Below are positions 26,711-36,836 of a DNA stretch of 64,000 nt, piece by piece. A program made the translations under genes and the position numbers. Source of the stretch: Nitrospira sp. CR1.2 (GTDB lineage: Bacteria; Nitrospirota; Nitrospiria; Nitrospirales; Nitrospiraceae); NCBI GenBank assembly GCA_014055495.1, contig WIAG01000009.1, forward strand, positions 32,886 through 96,885. Reading direction: 5' to 3'. The notes beneath the pieces were generated by a model. That model worked only from the letters and a program-made list of their open reading frames with translations, did no database searches and had not been told where the DNA came from. Position 1 is the stretch's first letter, and each line of letters begins with the position of its first letter.

Positions 26711-28801
26711 ATGCCGCCGTATACTATGCCTATGCATGAGACGATGTCAGGCAGTCTTGAGCCGGCGGTCACCGATCACGGAGCCGCCTTGCTGCAGGTG
26801 GCGGAAGAGATCGCCGCGCACCACGATTTGCCGTCGCTGTTCCAGGGCCTGGCGCAATGTCTACCGGTGGTGGCACCGTTCGATTTCGTCGGGCTGGTGC
26901 TGCACGATGCCGCGAAGCACGTGATGAAGGTTCATGTGCTGGAAACGGCAGAAGCGCGAAGGGTGACGCGGCGCCTTGACGGCCTCGAGATCCCGATGAA
27001 GGACTCGGCCAGCGCATGGGTGTATGAACAGCAACAGCCGATCCTGATTCCATCGCTCGCGGAAGAGACGCGATTTCACGTCGGGATGGATGCCTTGCGC
27101 GGAATCGGCGTTCAATCCGTCTGCTTCTTTCCGCTGACGACCGCCATGCGCCGGTTGGGCGCCATCGGGTTCGGCAGCGTGAAGCCCTTCGCCTTCGACG
27201 AAGGCAGCGTGACGTTCCTGCATCAGGTAGCCAAGCTGGTGGCGGTGGCGGTGGACAATGTGCTGCATCACCAGGATCTGGCCCGCGATCGAGACCGGCT
27301 GCGTCTGTTGCTTGAGGTAAACAATGCGGTGGTCTCGCACTTGGATCTGGAGCAATTGTTCCCCGCCGTCAGTGCGTGCTTACGCCGGGTCATTCAGCAT
27401 GACGGATCGAGCCTCCTGTTGTGCGATGAAGCAACCGGCCGATGGCGTATCCATGTGTTGGATTTCGACCGCAATGAGAGTTTCATTGAAGAGGGGCGCA
27501 TCGAGGAAAGCACACAGTCGCCGTCCTGCCTCGCGATTACGACGGGTAACGCGGCCCTGTTCGGAGAGCAAGAACTGTTGGCCATGGCAGGTACGTCGCC
27601 CTGTGCGCAGGATCTGCTCGATCGCGGCGTCAAGTCGTTCTGCTCCATACCGCTCCTTTCACGTCACCACGCTTTGGGCGCGTTGAATGTCGGTCGGCGG
27701 AGGGACGCCGGGTTCGATCCGGACGATGTGCAACTACTCGGGCAGGTCGCGCAACAAATCGCGATCGCCGTGGAGAACGCTTTGGCATTCCGTGAGATCG
27801 CGGCACTGAAGGACACGCTGGCCAAGGAAAAGGTCTATCTCGAAGAGGAGATTCAAACGGCCTACAACTTCGAGGAAATCGTCGGGGAGAGCCGCGCACT
27901 CAAACACGTACTCAAGCAGGTGCAGACGGTCGCGGCGACCGATTCCACCGTGTTGATTCTGGGGGAGACGGGGAGTGGAAAGGAATTGATTGCGCGCGCC
28001 CTCCACAATCTGAGCGATCGCCGTGAACGGACCTTCGTGAAACTCAATTGCGCCGCGATTCCCACCGGTCTGTTGGAAAGCGAACTCTTCGGGCACGAAA
28101 AGGGCGCCTTTACCGGAGCCATCGCCACGAAGATCGGACGATTCGAGTTGGCCGATCGCGGCACCATTTTCCTCGATGAAGTGGGCGAGATCCCGCTGGA
28201 ATTGCAGGTCAAACTCTTGCGCGTGCTCCAGGAACAGGAATTCGAGCGGCTGGGGAGTACGAGGACGATGCGCGTCAATGTCCGGGTGGTCGCCGCGACG
28301 AATCGCGACCTGAGTCACATGGTGGATGCGCAACAATTCCGCAGCGACCTCTACTACCGATTGAAGGTGTTCCCCGTGACCGTGCCGCCGCTTCGCGAAC
28401 GAGTCGAGGATATTCCGGTGCTGGTCCGGCACTTCGTCCAGAAGTTCGCCGCGCGCATGAAAAAGCGTATTGAATCCGTCCCGACAGACGCCATGCGGGC
28501 GCTGCAGGCCTATGGGTGGCCCGGCAACGTGCGGGAACTGGAAAACTTCGTCGAGCGGGCGGTCATCCTGTCATCCGGGTCGGAGCTCTTCGTGCCGGCG
28601 GCGGAGTTGAAACGCCCGGCGTTACCGCCCAGCGGATCGGCCGCGACGCTGGAGGAGGCGGAACGCGACCATATCCTCAAAGCTCTTCGTGAGACGAACT
28701 GGGTCATCGGGGGATCGTCCGGCGCTGCCGCTCGTTTAGGGATGAAACGCACCACGCTCCAGTCCAAGATGCAGAAACTCGGCATTGCCCGGCCCGTGTA
28801 A
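26711..28801 (+). CDS. Sigma-54-dependent regulator, FhlA-like
   Basis: A 696-residue activator of sigma-54 promoters. It has two GAF sensor domains (about 25-175 and 200-350), a short coiled linker, an AAA+ domain (Walker A GETGSGKE at 417, GAFTGA at 465, which contacts sigma-54) and a Fis-type helix-turn-helix (about 650-690, ending in [16 protein letters not shown]). This is the FhlA/NorR-like layout. There is no phosphorylatable receiver domain, so a small ligand or a gas is the likely signal. The target genes are not evident; I found no clear -24/-12 promoter nearby. Confidence 0.92.
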   Translation: MPPYTMPMHETMSGSLEPAVTDHGAALLQVAEEIAAHHDLPSLFQGLAQCLPVVAPFDFVGLVLHDAAKHVMKVHVLETAEARRVTRRLDGLEIPMKDSASAWVYEQQQPILIPSLAEETRFHVGMDALRGIGVQSVCFFPLTTAMRRLGAIGFGSVKPFAFDEGSVTFLHQVAKLVAVAVDNVLHHQDLARDRDRLRLLLEVNNAVVSHLDLEQLFPAVSACLRRVIQHDGSSLLLCDEATGRWRIHVLDFDRNESFIEEGRIEESTQSPSCLAITTGNAALFGEQELLAMAGTSPCAQDLLDRGVKSFCSIPLLSRHHALGALNVGRRRDAGFDPDDVQLLGQVAQQIAIAVENALAFREIAALKDTLAKEKVYLEEEIQTAYNFEEIVGESRALKHVLKQVQTVAATDSTVLILGETGSGKELIARALHNLSDRRERTFVKLNCAAIPTGLLESELFGHEKGAFTGAIATKIGRFELADRGTIFLDEVGEIPLELQVKLLRVLQEQEFERLGSTRTMRVNVRVVAATNRDLSHMVDAQQFRSDLYYRLKVFPVTVPPLRERVEDIPVLVRHFVQKFAARMKKRIESVPTDAMRALQAYGWPGNVRELENFVERAVILSSGSELFVPAAELKRPALPPSGSAATLEEAERDHILKALRETNWVIGGSSGAAARLGMKRTTLQSKMQKLGIARPV

Positions 28802-28877
28802 TTCCCGATCGCCTGGCCACGACAGCTGGGAACTTCCCCAGGATGATTCGACACAGGGTCCACGGTAAAGTCCGAAC

Positions 28878-30131
28878 ATGGGCCCGAAGCGAAGACGTGT
28901 GGTCATTCTCGGCAGCGGATTCGGCGGATTAGCCGCAGCGGAAGCTCTGCGAGGAGCGGACCTCGACATCACGCTCATCGACCGCACCAACCATCATCTC
29001 TTTCAGCCGTTGCTGTACCAAGTGGCAACGGCGGCCCTCTCTCCTGGTGATATTGCCTGGCCCCTGCGAACCATTTTCCGGTCTCAGTCGAACGTACGTG
29101 TGGTGATGGGGGAGGTCAGGGCGATCGATCGCGCGGGGAGGCGGGTCCAGGTTACGGATCACCCGCCTATTCCATACGATGTCTTGATCGTGGCGGTCGG
29201 CTCCCGGCACGCGTATTTCAACCGTCCCGACTGGGAGGGGTACGCGCCCGGGCTCAAGACGCTCGCCGATGCGGTCGCGTTGCGCGCGCGCATGGTATTG
29301 GCCTTCGAACAGGCGGAACGCCGGGCCGCCACGTCCAGCGGTGCGACTCCGTTGACCTTCGTGATTGTGGGCGGGGGACCGACGGGCGTGGAACTCGCCG
29401 GGGCCATGGCGGAGATCGGCCGAAACGCCATGCTGCCGGACTTTCCCTTTCTGCAACGACAAGCGGTCAGAATTCTGCTTGTCGAGGCGGGATCCAGGGT
29501 CCTTTCGGGCTTTCCTCCAGATTTGTCTGCGCACGCACAGTCTGCGCTGGAGTCGATGGGGGTCACGGTGCTCCTGAATCAGCGGGTACGCGAGGTGGGC
29601 CCGAAGGGCGTGACGCTTGACGGGCAATTCATCGAGACCGGCAATGTCATCTGGGCGGCCGGTAATCGTGCCTCCCCGCTGCTGTCTTCGCTCCAAGTGC
29701 CCTTGGACAAGGACGGTCGAGTTTTCGTGCGTCCCGATCTGACGGTTCCGGATGACGACTGGCTGTTCGTGATCGGCGATGCCGCCGCGGTGCAAGACGG
29801 GCAAGGCCATTTCCTGCCGGGGCTGGCGCCGGTTGCCATGCAGGAGGGGCGGTATGTGGCAGCGGTGCTTGCAGCGCCGACGGCAACAGGCAAGCGGGCG
29901 GCCTTTCGTTATGTCGATCGTGGGACCTTGGCCACCATCGGCCGCGCCAAGGCTGTGGCGCAATTCGGGTCGGTGCATGTGTCCGGGTTCTGGGCCTGGA
30001 TGCTCTGGTGCACCGTCCACATATTCTTTTTGATCGGATTCCGCAATCGTTTTCGCGTTGTCTCCGAGTGGATCTGGTATTACTTGACATTCAAACCAGG
30101 CGCGCGCCTGCTCGATCAGTCCCATAACTAG
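28878..30131 (+). CDS. ndh: Type II NADH dehydrogenase
   Basis: A 417-residue FAD enzyme that passes electrons from NADH to quinone without pumping protons. The FAD-binding site is VVILGSGFGGLAAAE near residue 8 and the NADH site is FVIVGGGPTGVELAGAMAE near 164; ATGDAAAV-type GDAAAVQD lies near 300. A C-terminal hydrophobic and aromatic segment (WAWMLWCTVHIFFLIGFRNR) is the membrane anchor typical of the class. The stop is followed by the hairpin repeat at 30176. Confidence 0.93.
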   Translation: MGPKRRRVVILGSGFGGLAAAEALRGADLDITLIDRTNHHLFQPLLYQVATAALSPGDIAWPLRTIFRSQSNVRVVMGEVRAIDRAGRRVQVTDHPPIPYDVLIVAVGSRHAYFNRPDWEGYAPGLKTLADAVALRARMVLAFEQAERRAATSSGATPLTFVIVGGGPTGVELAGAMAEIGRNAMLPDFPFLQRQAVRILLVEAGSRVLSGFPPDLSAHAQSALESMGVTVLLNQRVREVGPKGVTLDGQFIETGNVIWAAGNRASPLLSSLQVPLDKDGRVFVRPDLTVPDDDWLFVIGDAAAVQDGQGHFLPGLAPVAMQEGRYVAAVLAAPTATGKRAAFRYVDRGTLATIGRAKAVAQFGSVHVSGFWAWMLWCTVHIFFLIGFRNRFRVVSEWIWYYLTFKPGARLLDQSHN

Positions 30132-30175
30132 TGTCCTCCTGTCCTGAACGCATTGGTTTCCGACAGAGCGACGAT

Positions 30176-30217
30176 ATTTCGGCAGATGCCGAAGGATAGG
30201 CAGTCATCACTCGGCAC
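30176..30217 (+). repeat. Twin hairpin repeat, copy A
   Basis: A 42-nt element 81% identical without gaps to 32372-32413. It contains TCGGCA, TGCCGA, then TCGGCA again, so the middle arm can pair with either outer arm. It lies 45 nt after the ndh stop and 155 nt before the DedA-rhodanese start. No T-tract follows, so a simple terminator is unlikely. Confidence 0.65.
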
Positions 30218-30372
30218 CGACGCTCAGACTTCCTCGTCTTGCCCCTGCCTTTGCTTGCTCATCTCTTCAGCCATCAGCGAATCCTCTGCCTGTGAGGTGG
30301 CCGCATCCGGTGGAACGGACCATGCTTCCCACCGGGTGCGGGGTGATGAAAGAGGAGTGAAGGGAGAGACGG

Positions 30373-31326
30373 ATGGAATCGGTGCGTGAGTTACTGGAGC
30401 AGCAGGGTGCGTGGGTGTTGTTCGGTGGGGTGTTGGCCGAGCAGCTCGGGGTACCGTTCCCGGCGTTACCACTGCTGGTGGCGGCCGGTGTATTGGTGGG
30501 GACCGGTCACCTCTCCTGGCCGGGGGCGCTGGTTGCCGCCCTCTTGGCCACGCTCCTGGCAGATGTCATCTGGTTTCTCGCCGGGCGCTGGCGAGGGCGT
30601 CCGGTGCTCACGCTCCTCTGCCGGATCGCATTGGAGCCGGACGCCTGCGTGCGGCGGACTGAAGACGTATTCCGCAGGCATGGTGTGCAGTCCTTGTTGG
30701 TGGCGAAGTTCATTCCGGGATTGAGCACCATCGCACCACCGTTGGCCGGGATCATAGGCCTGAGCCTGCCGCTGTTCCTGCTCTACGATGCGCTGGGCGC
30801 GGCGGTGTGGGCCGGGTCGGGACTGGGGTTCGGTCTCATCTTCAGCGGGCAGGTGGAGCAAGCCCTGGCCTATTGGGAGCAGGCAGTCCCTGCGCTCTTG
30901 CTCGCCACCATGACCCTATTGCCTGCTTATATCGGGTGGAAGGCTTGGCATGTCCGGCGGCAACTTCAGGCGATCCCGAGGATGACGGTGGCGGAACTGC
31001 TGGACAAACTGGCGGCCCCCGAGCCGCCGCTACTGATCGATGTCCGACCCCGACCGACCGTCGAGGCAGAGCCTGGGATTCCCGAGGCTCTGCACCTGTC
31101 GCTGGAAGAGTTGGCGCATCGGCATGGAGAATTGCCCCGCTCACGCGATCTGGTGCTGTATTGTGCCTGCCCGGCTGATGCTGCGAGTGCGCAAGGAGCG
31201 TTGCTGTTGCGACGCAAAGGATTCTCGCGAGTGTGGCCGCTTGCCGGTGGTCTCGATGCCTGGCGGGCGAGCCGGGACGGGATGGAGCCGTTGGGATTGA
31301 TGCAGGTGAACAGGCTGGCGATCTGA
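30373..31326 (+). CDS. DedA-family membrane protein fused to rhodanese
   Basis: A 317-residue protein. Residues about 1-200 form a DedA/SNARE-associated membrane domain (EQLGVPFPALPLLVAAGVL, the re-entrant FIPGLSTIAPPLAGIIG and later helices). Residues about 210-305 are a rhodanese domain on the cytoplasmic side with an active-site Cys in LVLYCACPADAASA. It may link lipid-carrier or ion flux to sulfur/persulfide chemistry; this is inference. A GGGAGA precedes the ATG. It may form a unit with the TerB-COQ4 gene, 42 bp downstream. Confidence 0.88.
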   Translation: MESVRELLEQQGAWVLFGGVLAEQLGVPFPALPLLVAAGVLVGTGHLSWPGALVAALLATLLADVIWFLAGRWRGRPVLTLLCRIALEPDACVRRTEDVFRRHGVQSLLVAKFIPGLSTIAPPLAGIIGLSLPLFLLYDALGAAVWAGSGLGFGLIFSGQVEQALAYWEQAVPALLLATMTLLPAYIGWKAWHVRRQLQAIPRMTVAELLDKLAAPEPPLLIDVRPRPTVEAEPGIPEALHLSLEELAHRHGELPRSRDLVLYCACPADAASAQGALLLRRKGFSRVWPLAGGLDAWRASRDGMEPLGLMQVNRLAI

Positions 31327-31368
31327 CGGCGGGAAACGATCCCGCGTCAGTATGCAGGGAGGGCCACC

Positions 31369-32358
31369 ATGGAACTCAGGATACCGACGGCGGAACAGGC
31401 GCAGTGGGGATTGCGCGCGATGAAAACGGTCGCACTGGCGGACGGCGCGCTCGATGAATCCGAACGGCATATGCTGGAGGCGGTGCAGCGGGTGTTCGGC
31501 ACCGACTATCGGGTGGACGGGCTCGAAACGATTACGCCGGAGGAATTGGCGGCGGGGCTACCCGACCAGCAGATTCGAAATCAGCTGGTGAATGGGCTCG
31601 TCGTGATGTCGTTGATCGATCGGGAAGTGACTCCCGCAGAAGCCGAGTTGGTCGAGCGGTTCGCATCGGCGCTTCAGGTCACTGTTCCTGAGGTGAGCAA
31701 GTTACGCCATGTGGTGAAGCGGGAGATTGTTCATCTACGCCTCGATCTGGTCCGGCGCTTCTGGTTGCGCGAGAAGGTGGCGGAGATCTGGAATCAGGAG
31801 GGGTTGCGAGGGTTGGCAAAATTTGTCGGCGGGCTGGCCGGGACCTACGAGAACGCCGAATTGGCGGCCCGGTACCAGGCATTGGCGCAGTACCCTCCGG
31901 GATCGCTGGGGCGGAGTTATTGGGAGTATTGCCGCAGCAACGGGTTTGCGCTTCCGGGCGAACGGAACGGCGCTCCCGAGGCGATTCTTTTCCACGATTG
32001 CGCGCACATCCTCTCCGGGTATGGCACGGATCCGCAAGGGGAGGTGCAAGTCGCCTGTTTCAGCGCGGGGTTCCAGCGGCGCGATCCGTTCCTGTTTGTG
32101 TTTTTCGTGCTGCTCCAGTTCCATCTGGGCATTCGCATGACACCGATCACCAAGGCTCGAACGGGGTTTTTCGATCCGGAATTGGCCTTGCTCGCCATAC
32201 GGCGGGGCGCGGCCATGACTGTGGATCTCAATCATGAGTGGGACTACTGGCCTGTCATGCGAGAACCGGTTGAAGTGCTTCGCCAGCGGTACAACATTCT
32301 GCCGGTGGAGGCATTTCACCATGGGCCGGATGTGGCAGAAACCCAGGGGACCGAGTGA
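31369..32358 (+). CDS. TerB-like and COQ4-like fusion protein
   Basis: A 329-residue soluble protein. Residues about 5-115 resemble the TerB helical bundle (acidic ALADGALDESERHMLEAV and VMSLIDREVTPAEAELVER). Residues about 170-310 contain a COQ4-type motif, HDCAH with a Glu 12 residues later near residue 208 (HDxxHx11E), the Zn site of eukaryotic and bacterial COQ4, here set among EAILFHDCAHILSGYG and HEWDYWPV. COQ4 decarboxylates and hydroxylates ubiquinone precursors. A quinone-linked role for the fusion is inference. The Shine-Dalgarno GGGAGGG is strong. Confidence 0.75.
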   Translation: MELRIPTAEQAQWGLRAMKTVALADGALDESERHMLEAVQRVFGTDYRVDGLETITPEELAAGLPDQQIRNQLVNGLVVMSLIDREVTPAEAELVERFASALQVTVPEVSKLRHVVKREIVHLRLDLVRRFWLREKVAEIWNQEGLRGLAKFVGGLAGTYENAELAARYQALAQYPPGSLGRSYWEYCRSNGFALPGERNGAPEAILFHDCAHILSGYGTDPQGEVQVACFSAGFQRRDPFLFVFFVLLQFHLGIRMTPITKARTGFFDPELALLAIRRGAAMTVDLNHEWDYWPVMREPVEVLRQRYNILPVEAFHHGPDVAETQGTE

Positions 32359-32371
32359 TAACCCTGCCGTT

Positions 32372-32413
32372 ATTTCGGCAGGTGCCGACGGACAGGCAGC
32401 CGGCGTTCGGCAC
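32372..32413 (+). repeat. Twin hairpin repeat, copy B
   Basis: Second copy of the 42-nt element at 30176. It begins 14 nt after the TerB-COQ4 stop and ends 185 nt before the RND adaptor start. The TCGGCA/TGCCGA/TCGGCA arms are kept, while the eight differences fall mainly in loops and linkers. Confidence 0.65.
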
Positions 32414-32597
32414 AGGTTCCGATCAGAGCCTGGTTTCGAGGAGAGGTGGCGTGAATTATCCTGACATGGCCGTTGGTTAGCTGAAACGGTTGAGATGAGC
32501 CCGACAGGAATGCCGTTTGCTGTGTACGAGGTAGTATGGTGCGGTGAGCGACATGAGTGAGTCGCCTGGTTCATCTGTATCGGTGGGAGGAATGGTC

Positions 32598-33725
32598 ATG
32601 AATCGTCGTGGGTGGATCGGATCGTCGCTGCTGATGCTGACGGTGATCGGAGTCGGGGTGGGGTTGGGGGTGTGGAAATACGGCAGCATCCAGGACCAAG
32701 CCGCCGCATCGGCCAACCAGCCGGAGCCGATGGAAGTCGTCACCCTTGCGGTGGCGAAGGCGGTGGATCACCACCAAACGTCCACCTCGATCGGGACGGT
32801 CTTGGCCCTCCGCTCCATTACGTTGCGCAATGAATTGGCCGGGACCGTGAGTCAAGTGCGGTTCATTCCGGGCCAGGTTGTCGAGGCCGGCACGGTCTTG
32901 GTTGCGCTCGATGTGTCCGTGGAGGAAGCCGACCTTCGAGCACAGCAGGCCCAAGCGGTGTTGGCGCGCACGGTCCTCGACCGGCGGCGAGCGCTGACGC
33001 AGGACCTGGCTGCGGCACAGGAAGAGGTCGACCGTGCCAGGGCGGATCTCGATGTCGCGCAGGCTCAAATCGCCCGCACGAAAGCCTTGATCGCCCGGAA
33101 GACTATTCGCGCACCGTTTCGTGCCCGGGTCGGCCTGGCCGATGTCCATCCCGGACAGTATCTGAATGAAGGCACGCAACTGACGACCCTGCAGGGCATC
33201 GATGACGCCGTACATATCGACTTTGCGGTGCCGCAGCATGTGGCGGCCGGGTTGCGGCACGGTGATACGGTGGATGTGTATCCGGCCGGTGAGGCTTCGG
33301 CAGTTCAAGCCAAGATCGTGGCGCTGGATGCTCGTATCGACCCCGCGACGCGTAATGCCATGGTCCGTGCCAGGATCGATCGGTCCCCCGCGATGCCGGT
33401 GCCCGGTGCCGCGGTTCGAATCAAGGTGCGAGTGGGGGCGCCACGTAGCGCAGTGGCCATCCCGGTCAATGCGTTGCGGAAGGGACCGGGCGGCGACCAG
33501 GTGTTCGTGATCGGGCCTGACGGACAAGGCAAACCACGCGCGCACCTCCGTCAAGTGGAGAGCGGCGCCATGTCGGGGGATGACATCATCGTGTATGCCG
33601 GGTTGGCCGCAGGCGAGCAGGTGGCGGCATCCGGGGCGTTTAAATTGCGTGACGGTGTGCTCGTCGTGGCCGCCGGCGATCCCGTCGCCACGTCCGATTC
33701 CACCCGTGCTCCGGAACAACCGTGA
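32598..33725 (+). CDS. RND efflux periplasmic adaptor (operon 1)
   Basis: A 375-residue membrane-fusion protein that links an inner-membrane RND pump to an outer-membrane channel. It has an N-terminal membrane anchor (GWIGSSLLMLTVIGVGVGLG), a lipoyl/barrel-sandwich segment (ITLRNELAGTVSQVRFIPGQ), an alpha-hairpin (ARTVLDRRRALTQDLAAAQE), the second half-barrel with TIRAPFRARVGLADVHPGQY, then beta-barrel and membrane-proximal domains. The ATG at 32598 has GGGAGGA seven bases away, better than the open frame's upstream codon. The stop overlaps a GTG of the pump frame. Confidence 0.92.
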   Translation: MNRRGWIGSSLLMLTVIGVGVGLGVWKYGSIQDQAAASANQPEPMEVVTLAVAKAVDHHQTSTSIGTVLALRSITLRNELAGTVSQVRFIPGQVVEAGTVLVALDVSVEEADLRAQQAQAVLARTVLDRRRALTQDLAAAQEEVDRARADLDVAQAQIARTKALIARKTIRAPFRARVGLADVHPGQYLNEGTQLTTLQGIDDAVHIDFAVPQHVAAGLRHGDTVDVYPAGEASAVQAKIVALDARIDPATRNAMVRARIDRSPAMPVPGAAVRIKVRVGAPRSAVAIPVNALRKGPGGDQVFVIGPDGQGKPRAHLRQVESGAMSGDDIIVYAGLAAGEQVAASGAFKLRDGVLVVAAGDPVATSDSTRAPEQP

Positions 33726-33742
33726 GTCAGAGAGGCCCGACC

Positions 33743-36700
33743 ATGCGTTCGTTTACCGATGTCTTCATCAAACACCCGGTGTTGGCCGTGGTGATCAACC
33801 TCGTCATCGTGCTCGTCGGCTGGCGCGCACTGACCACGCTCCCGGTGCAGCAATATCCCAAGATCGAAAGCTCGTCGATCATCATCACCACGGTCTATTA
33901 CGGGGCCAGTGCCGAGACGGTGCGGGGGTTTCTGACCACGCCGATCGAACGGGTGGTGTCGGCCATCAGCGGCGTCGACTATCTGGAGTCCACCAGCCGT
34001 GCCGGGATGAGTACCGTGACGGTTCATCTGAAGCTCAATCATAACAGCACGGCGGCGCTGGCCGAAGTGACCGCGCGGCTGCAACAGGTCCGGTCGGAGC
34101 TGCCGTCCGAGGCGGAGCCGCCTGCGGTCGAGGTGCAACGGGCGGATCGCCCCTATGCCTCGTTTTATCTGAGCTTCACGTCACCGGAGCGCACCGTCCC
34201 GGCCTTGACCGACTGGCTGCTGCGGTCCCTCCAGCCGCAATTCGCCACCTTGACCGGTGTGCAACGCGTGACCATCGAAGGCGGGCGCCAGATCGCCATG
34301 CGTGTCTGGATCGATCCGGACCGTCTCGCGGCGTACAACCTCTCGCCCGGCGACGTGCAAGCGGCGTTGCGGCGGAACAACTACCTGGCGGCCGTTGGTC
34401 GGACGAAGGGCAACCTCGTGCAGGTCAATCTCCTGGCAAACACGGATCTGCGGAGTACGGAAGAGTTTGAAGACCTCATCGTCACGGATCGAGGCGGGGC
34501 CATCGTGCGGCTGAGAGATGTCGCGCGAGTGGAGAACGGGGCCGAGGAAGCCGAGATGGTCGCCAAGTACAACCGCACGGAAGGGGTGTATCTCGGCATC
34601 TGGCCCCTGGTGGGTTCGAATGAGATCGAGGTCGCGCACCGGCTGCGGGAGGAGATGGACCGGATTCGTCCCACCCTGCCGAAGGACATCGACATGCAGT
34701 TGGTGTGGGACGGCACCATGTTCATGCGGAGCGCCTTGGCGGAAATCACCAAGACGCTCGGTGAAACGATTCTGATCGTGGCCACGGTGGTGTTTCTGTT
34801 CATGGGTTCGGTGCGGACGGCCTTGGTGCCGCTGGTGGCCATGCCCGTGTCGTTGGTCGGTGCGGCGATCTTCATGTATGCGTTCGGCTTCAGCCTGAAT
34901 CTGTTGACGATTCTCGCCATCGTGTTGTCGGTAGGCTTGGTGGTGGACGATGCCATCGTGGTCGTCGAGAACGTCGAGCGGCACGTGCGCGAAGGAAAAT
35001 CCCGCATGCAGGCCGCGTTGCTGGGGTCGCGCGAGTTGGTCGGGCCCATTATCGCCATGACGATCACGCTGGCCGCCGTCTACGCTCCGATTGGGTTTCA
35101 GGGCGGCTTGACCGGGTCGTTGTTCCTGGAGTTCGCGATGACCCTGGCCGCCGCCGTGGTTCTGTCCGGCGTGGTGGCGATCACGCTCTCGCCGGTGATG
35201 AGTTCGTACTTCGTCCATCCTGAAGGCAAGGAAGGGCGATTGACCAAGTTGGTGAATCGGGTCTTCGACGCCACGCGCGCGGGGTACGGTCGCCTGCTCG
35301 ACGGCGCATTGGAGATGCGTTGGACGATCGTCGTCGCGGCCCTGTTGGTGATGCTGGCCGCCTGGCCGCTGTACCAGTTCTCGCGGCAGGAGTTGGCGCC
35401 GGTGGAAGATCAGAGTCACATCAGCCTGTTTCTCGAAGCGGCGCCGGACTCGACGGTGGCCGCCACGAATCGTGATTCCTTGAAGGTCATCGAGGCGCTT
35501 CGAGCGTTTCCCGAGGCGCGCTTTACCTGGTCGCTGACATCATCCTGGGGCGGGTTCGGCGGATTGGTGGCGAAAGATTGGCGCGAACGGACACGTTCAA
35601 CCGAGCTGATGTACGGCGAGGTGTATGGCGCCGTGTCGCAAATCCCCGGCCTGCGGGTCTTTCCGCGGCTCGATCCGCCGCTGCCGACGCCGGGACAGTA
35701 TGATGTCGAACTGATCCTGGAAAGTCAGTTGCCTGCCGAGCAGTTGCTGGAAACCACAGGGGCCGTGCTGGGGGCCGGTTGGCAGAGCGGAAAATTCCTC
35801 TACGTCGATACGGACCTCAAGATCGATTTGCCCGAGGCTCGGGTCGTGATCGATCGGGAACGGCTGGCCGACTTAGGATTCGATCTGGCCCGTGTTGGTC
35901 AGGAGCTGGGCACGTTGCTCGGCGGCGCCTATGTGAACCGGTTCAATTTCTATGACCGGAGCTACAAGGTCATCCCGCAGATCGGCGACAAGGATCGGGC
36001 GACACTCGATCCACTGCTCGACTTGAAGATCAAGACGCCCGGCGGGCAGTTGGTCCCGGTCTCGACGTTTACGCGCATTGAGACCAGCGCTGCCCCGCGA
36101 ACCTTGAATCGTTTTCAGCAACGCAATGCAGTCCGCATTTTCGGCGGCGTGAAACCGGGAGTAACGAAGGACGAAGCGTTGCGCGTGCTGGAAACAGCTG
36201 CCGCGGCCGCCGCCGGTTCTCGCGCGACGCTTGATTATGCCGGCGAATCGCGCCAGATCAGGCATGAGGGGTCGGCGCTGATCGTGACGCTGGGCTTTGC
36301 GGTCGTGCTGATTTATCTGGTGCTCGCCGCGCAGTTCAAGAGTTTTCGCGATCCGTTGATCGTGCTGCTGGGCTCGGTGCCCTTGGCGATCTCCGGGGCG
36401 CTGGTCTTCAGCTTTTTGGATCTGACCACGATCAACATCTATTCGCAAGTCGGCTTGATTACGCTGGTGGGGTTGATCGCGAAGAACGGCATTCTCATCG
36501 TGGAATTCGCCAACACGTTGCAAGCGCGCGGCCTGTCCAAGACGGCAGCATTGCGTGAAGCAGCCATGACGAGACTGCGGCCGGTGTTGATGACCTCGGC
36601 GGCGACGGTGTTCGGCCACCTGCCGTTGGTGTTGGTGTCGGGGCCCGGCGCGGCGGCGCGGAACAGTATCGGGATGGTCCTGGTCACGGGGATGACGGTC

Positions 36701-36826
36701 GGGACGCTGTTTACGTTGTTCGTCGTGCCGGTGTTCTATTCCTTGATCGCGACGCGACATCAGCCGGCGGAGGATCTTGAACCAGCCGAGGAGCCGGGCT
36801 TGCAGCTTGCCGGGGCAAAGGGGTGA
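33743..36826 (+). CDS. RND efflux pump, permease subunit (operon 1)
   Basis: A 1027-residue proton-driven exporter of the HAE-type RND family: a first helix (VLAVVINLVIVLVGWRALTT), a large periplasmic loop, helices 2-7 with the family block VVDDAIVVVENVERHVREGK near 400, a second loop and a final set of helices including the GLIAKNGILIVEFANTLQARG block. The ATG at 33743 follows GAGAGG by eight bases; a GTG at 33722 overlapping the adaptor stop is an alternative. The substrate is unpredictable: drugs, metals or lipids. Confidence 0.93.
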   Translation: MRSFTDVFIKHPVLAVVINLVIVLVGWRALTTLPVQQYPKIESSSIIITTVYYGASAETVRGFLTTPIERVVSAISGVDYLESTSRAGMSTVTVHLKLNHNSTAALAEVTARLQQVRSELPSEAEPPAVEVQRADRPYASFYLSFTSPERTVPALTDWLLRSLQPQFATLTGVQRVTIEGGRQIAMRVWIDPDRLAAYNLSPGDVQAALRRNNYLAAVGRTKGNLVQVNLLANTDLRSTEEFEDLIVTDRGGAIVRLRDVARVENGAEEAEMVAKYNRTEGVYLGIWPLVGSNEIEVAHRLREEMDRIRPTLPKDIDMQLVWDGTMFMRSALAEITKTLGETILIVATVVFLFMGSVRTALVPLVAMPVSLVGAAIFMYAFGFSLNLLTILAIVLSVGLVVDDAIVVVENVERHVREGKSRMQAALLGSRELVGPIIAMTITLAAVYAPIGFQGGLTGSLFLEFAMTLAAAVVLSGVVAITLSPVMSSYFVHPEGKEGRLTKLVNRVFDATRAGYGRLLDGALEMRWTIVVAALLVMLAAWPLYQFSRQELAPVEDQSHISLFLEAAPDSTVAATNRDSLKVIEALRAFPEARFTWSLTSSWGGFGGLVAKDWRERTRSTELMYGEVYGAVSQIPGLRVFPRLDPPLPTPGQYDVELILESQLPAEQLLETTGAVLGAGWQSGKFLYVDTDLKIDLPEARVVIDRERLADLGFDLARVGQELGTLLGGAYVNRFNFYDRSYKVIPQIGDKDRATLDPLLDLKIKTPGGQLVPVSTFTRIETSAAPRTLNRFQQRNAVRIFGGVKPGVTKDEALRVLETAAAAAAGSRATLDYAGESRQIRHEGSALIVTLGFAVVLIYLVLAAQFKSFRDPLIVLLGSVPLAISGALVFSFLDLTTINIYSQVGLITLVGLIAKNGILIVEFANTLQARGLSKTAALREAAMTRLRPVLMTSAATVFGHLPLVLVSGPGAAARNSIGMVLVTGMTVGTLFTLFVVPVFYSLIATRHQPAEDLEPAEEPGLQLAGAKG

Positions 36827-36836
36827 ATGGAGAACC

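Noticed and set aside
28929-30125. 398-codon open frame antisense to ndh
   Set aside because: High-GC third positions remove stops on the opposite strand. The peptide is rich in His, Arg, Gln and Pro with no hydrophobic core, while the plus strand is clearly ndh.
30160-30230. Possible sigma-54 promoter in the twin hairpin repeats (GGCAC present)
   Set aside because: The required TGGCAC-N5-TTGC arrangement is not met in either copy: the -12 GC is missing.
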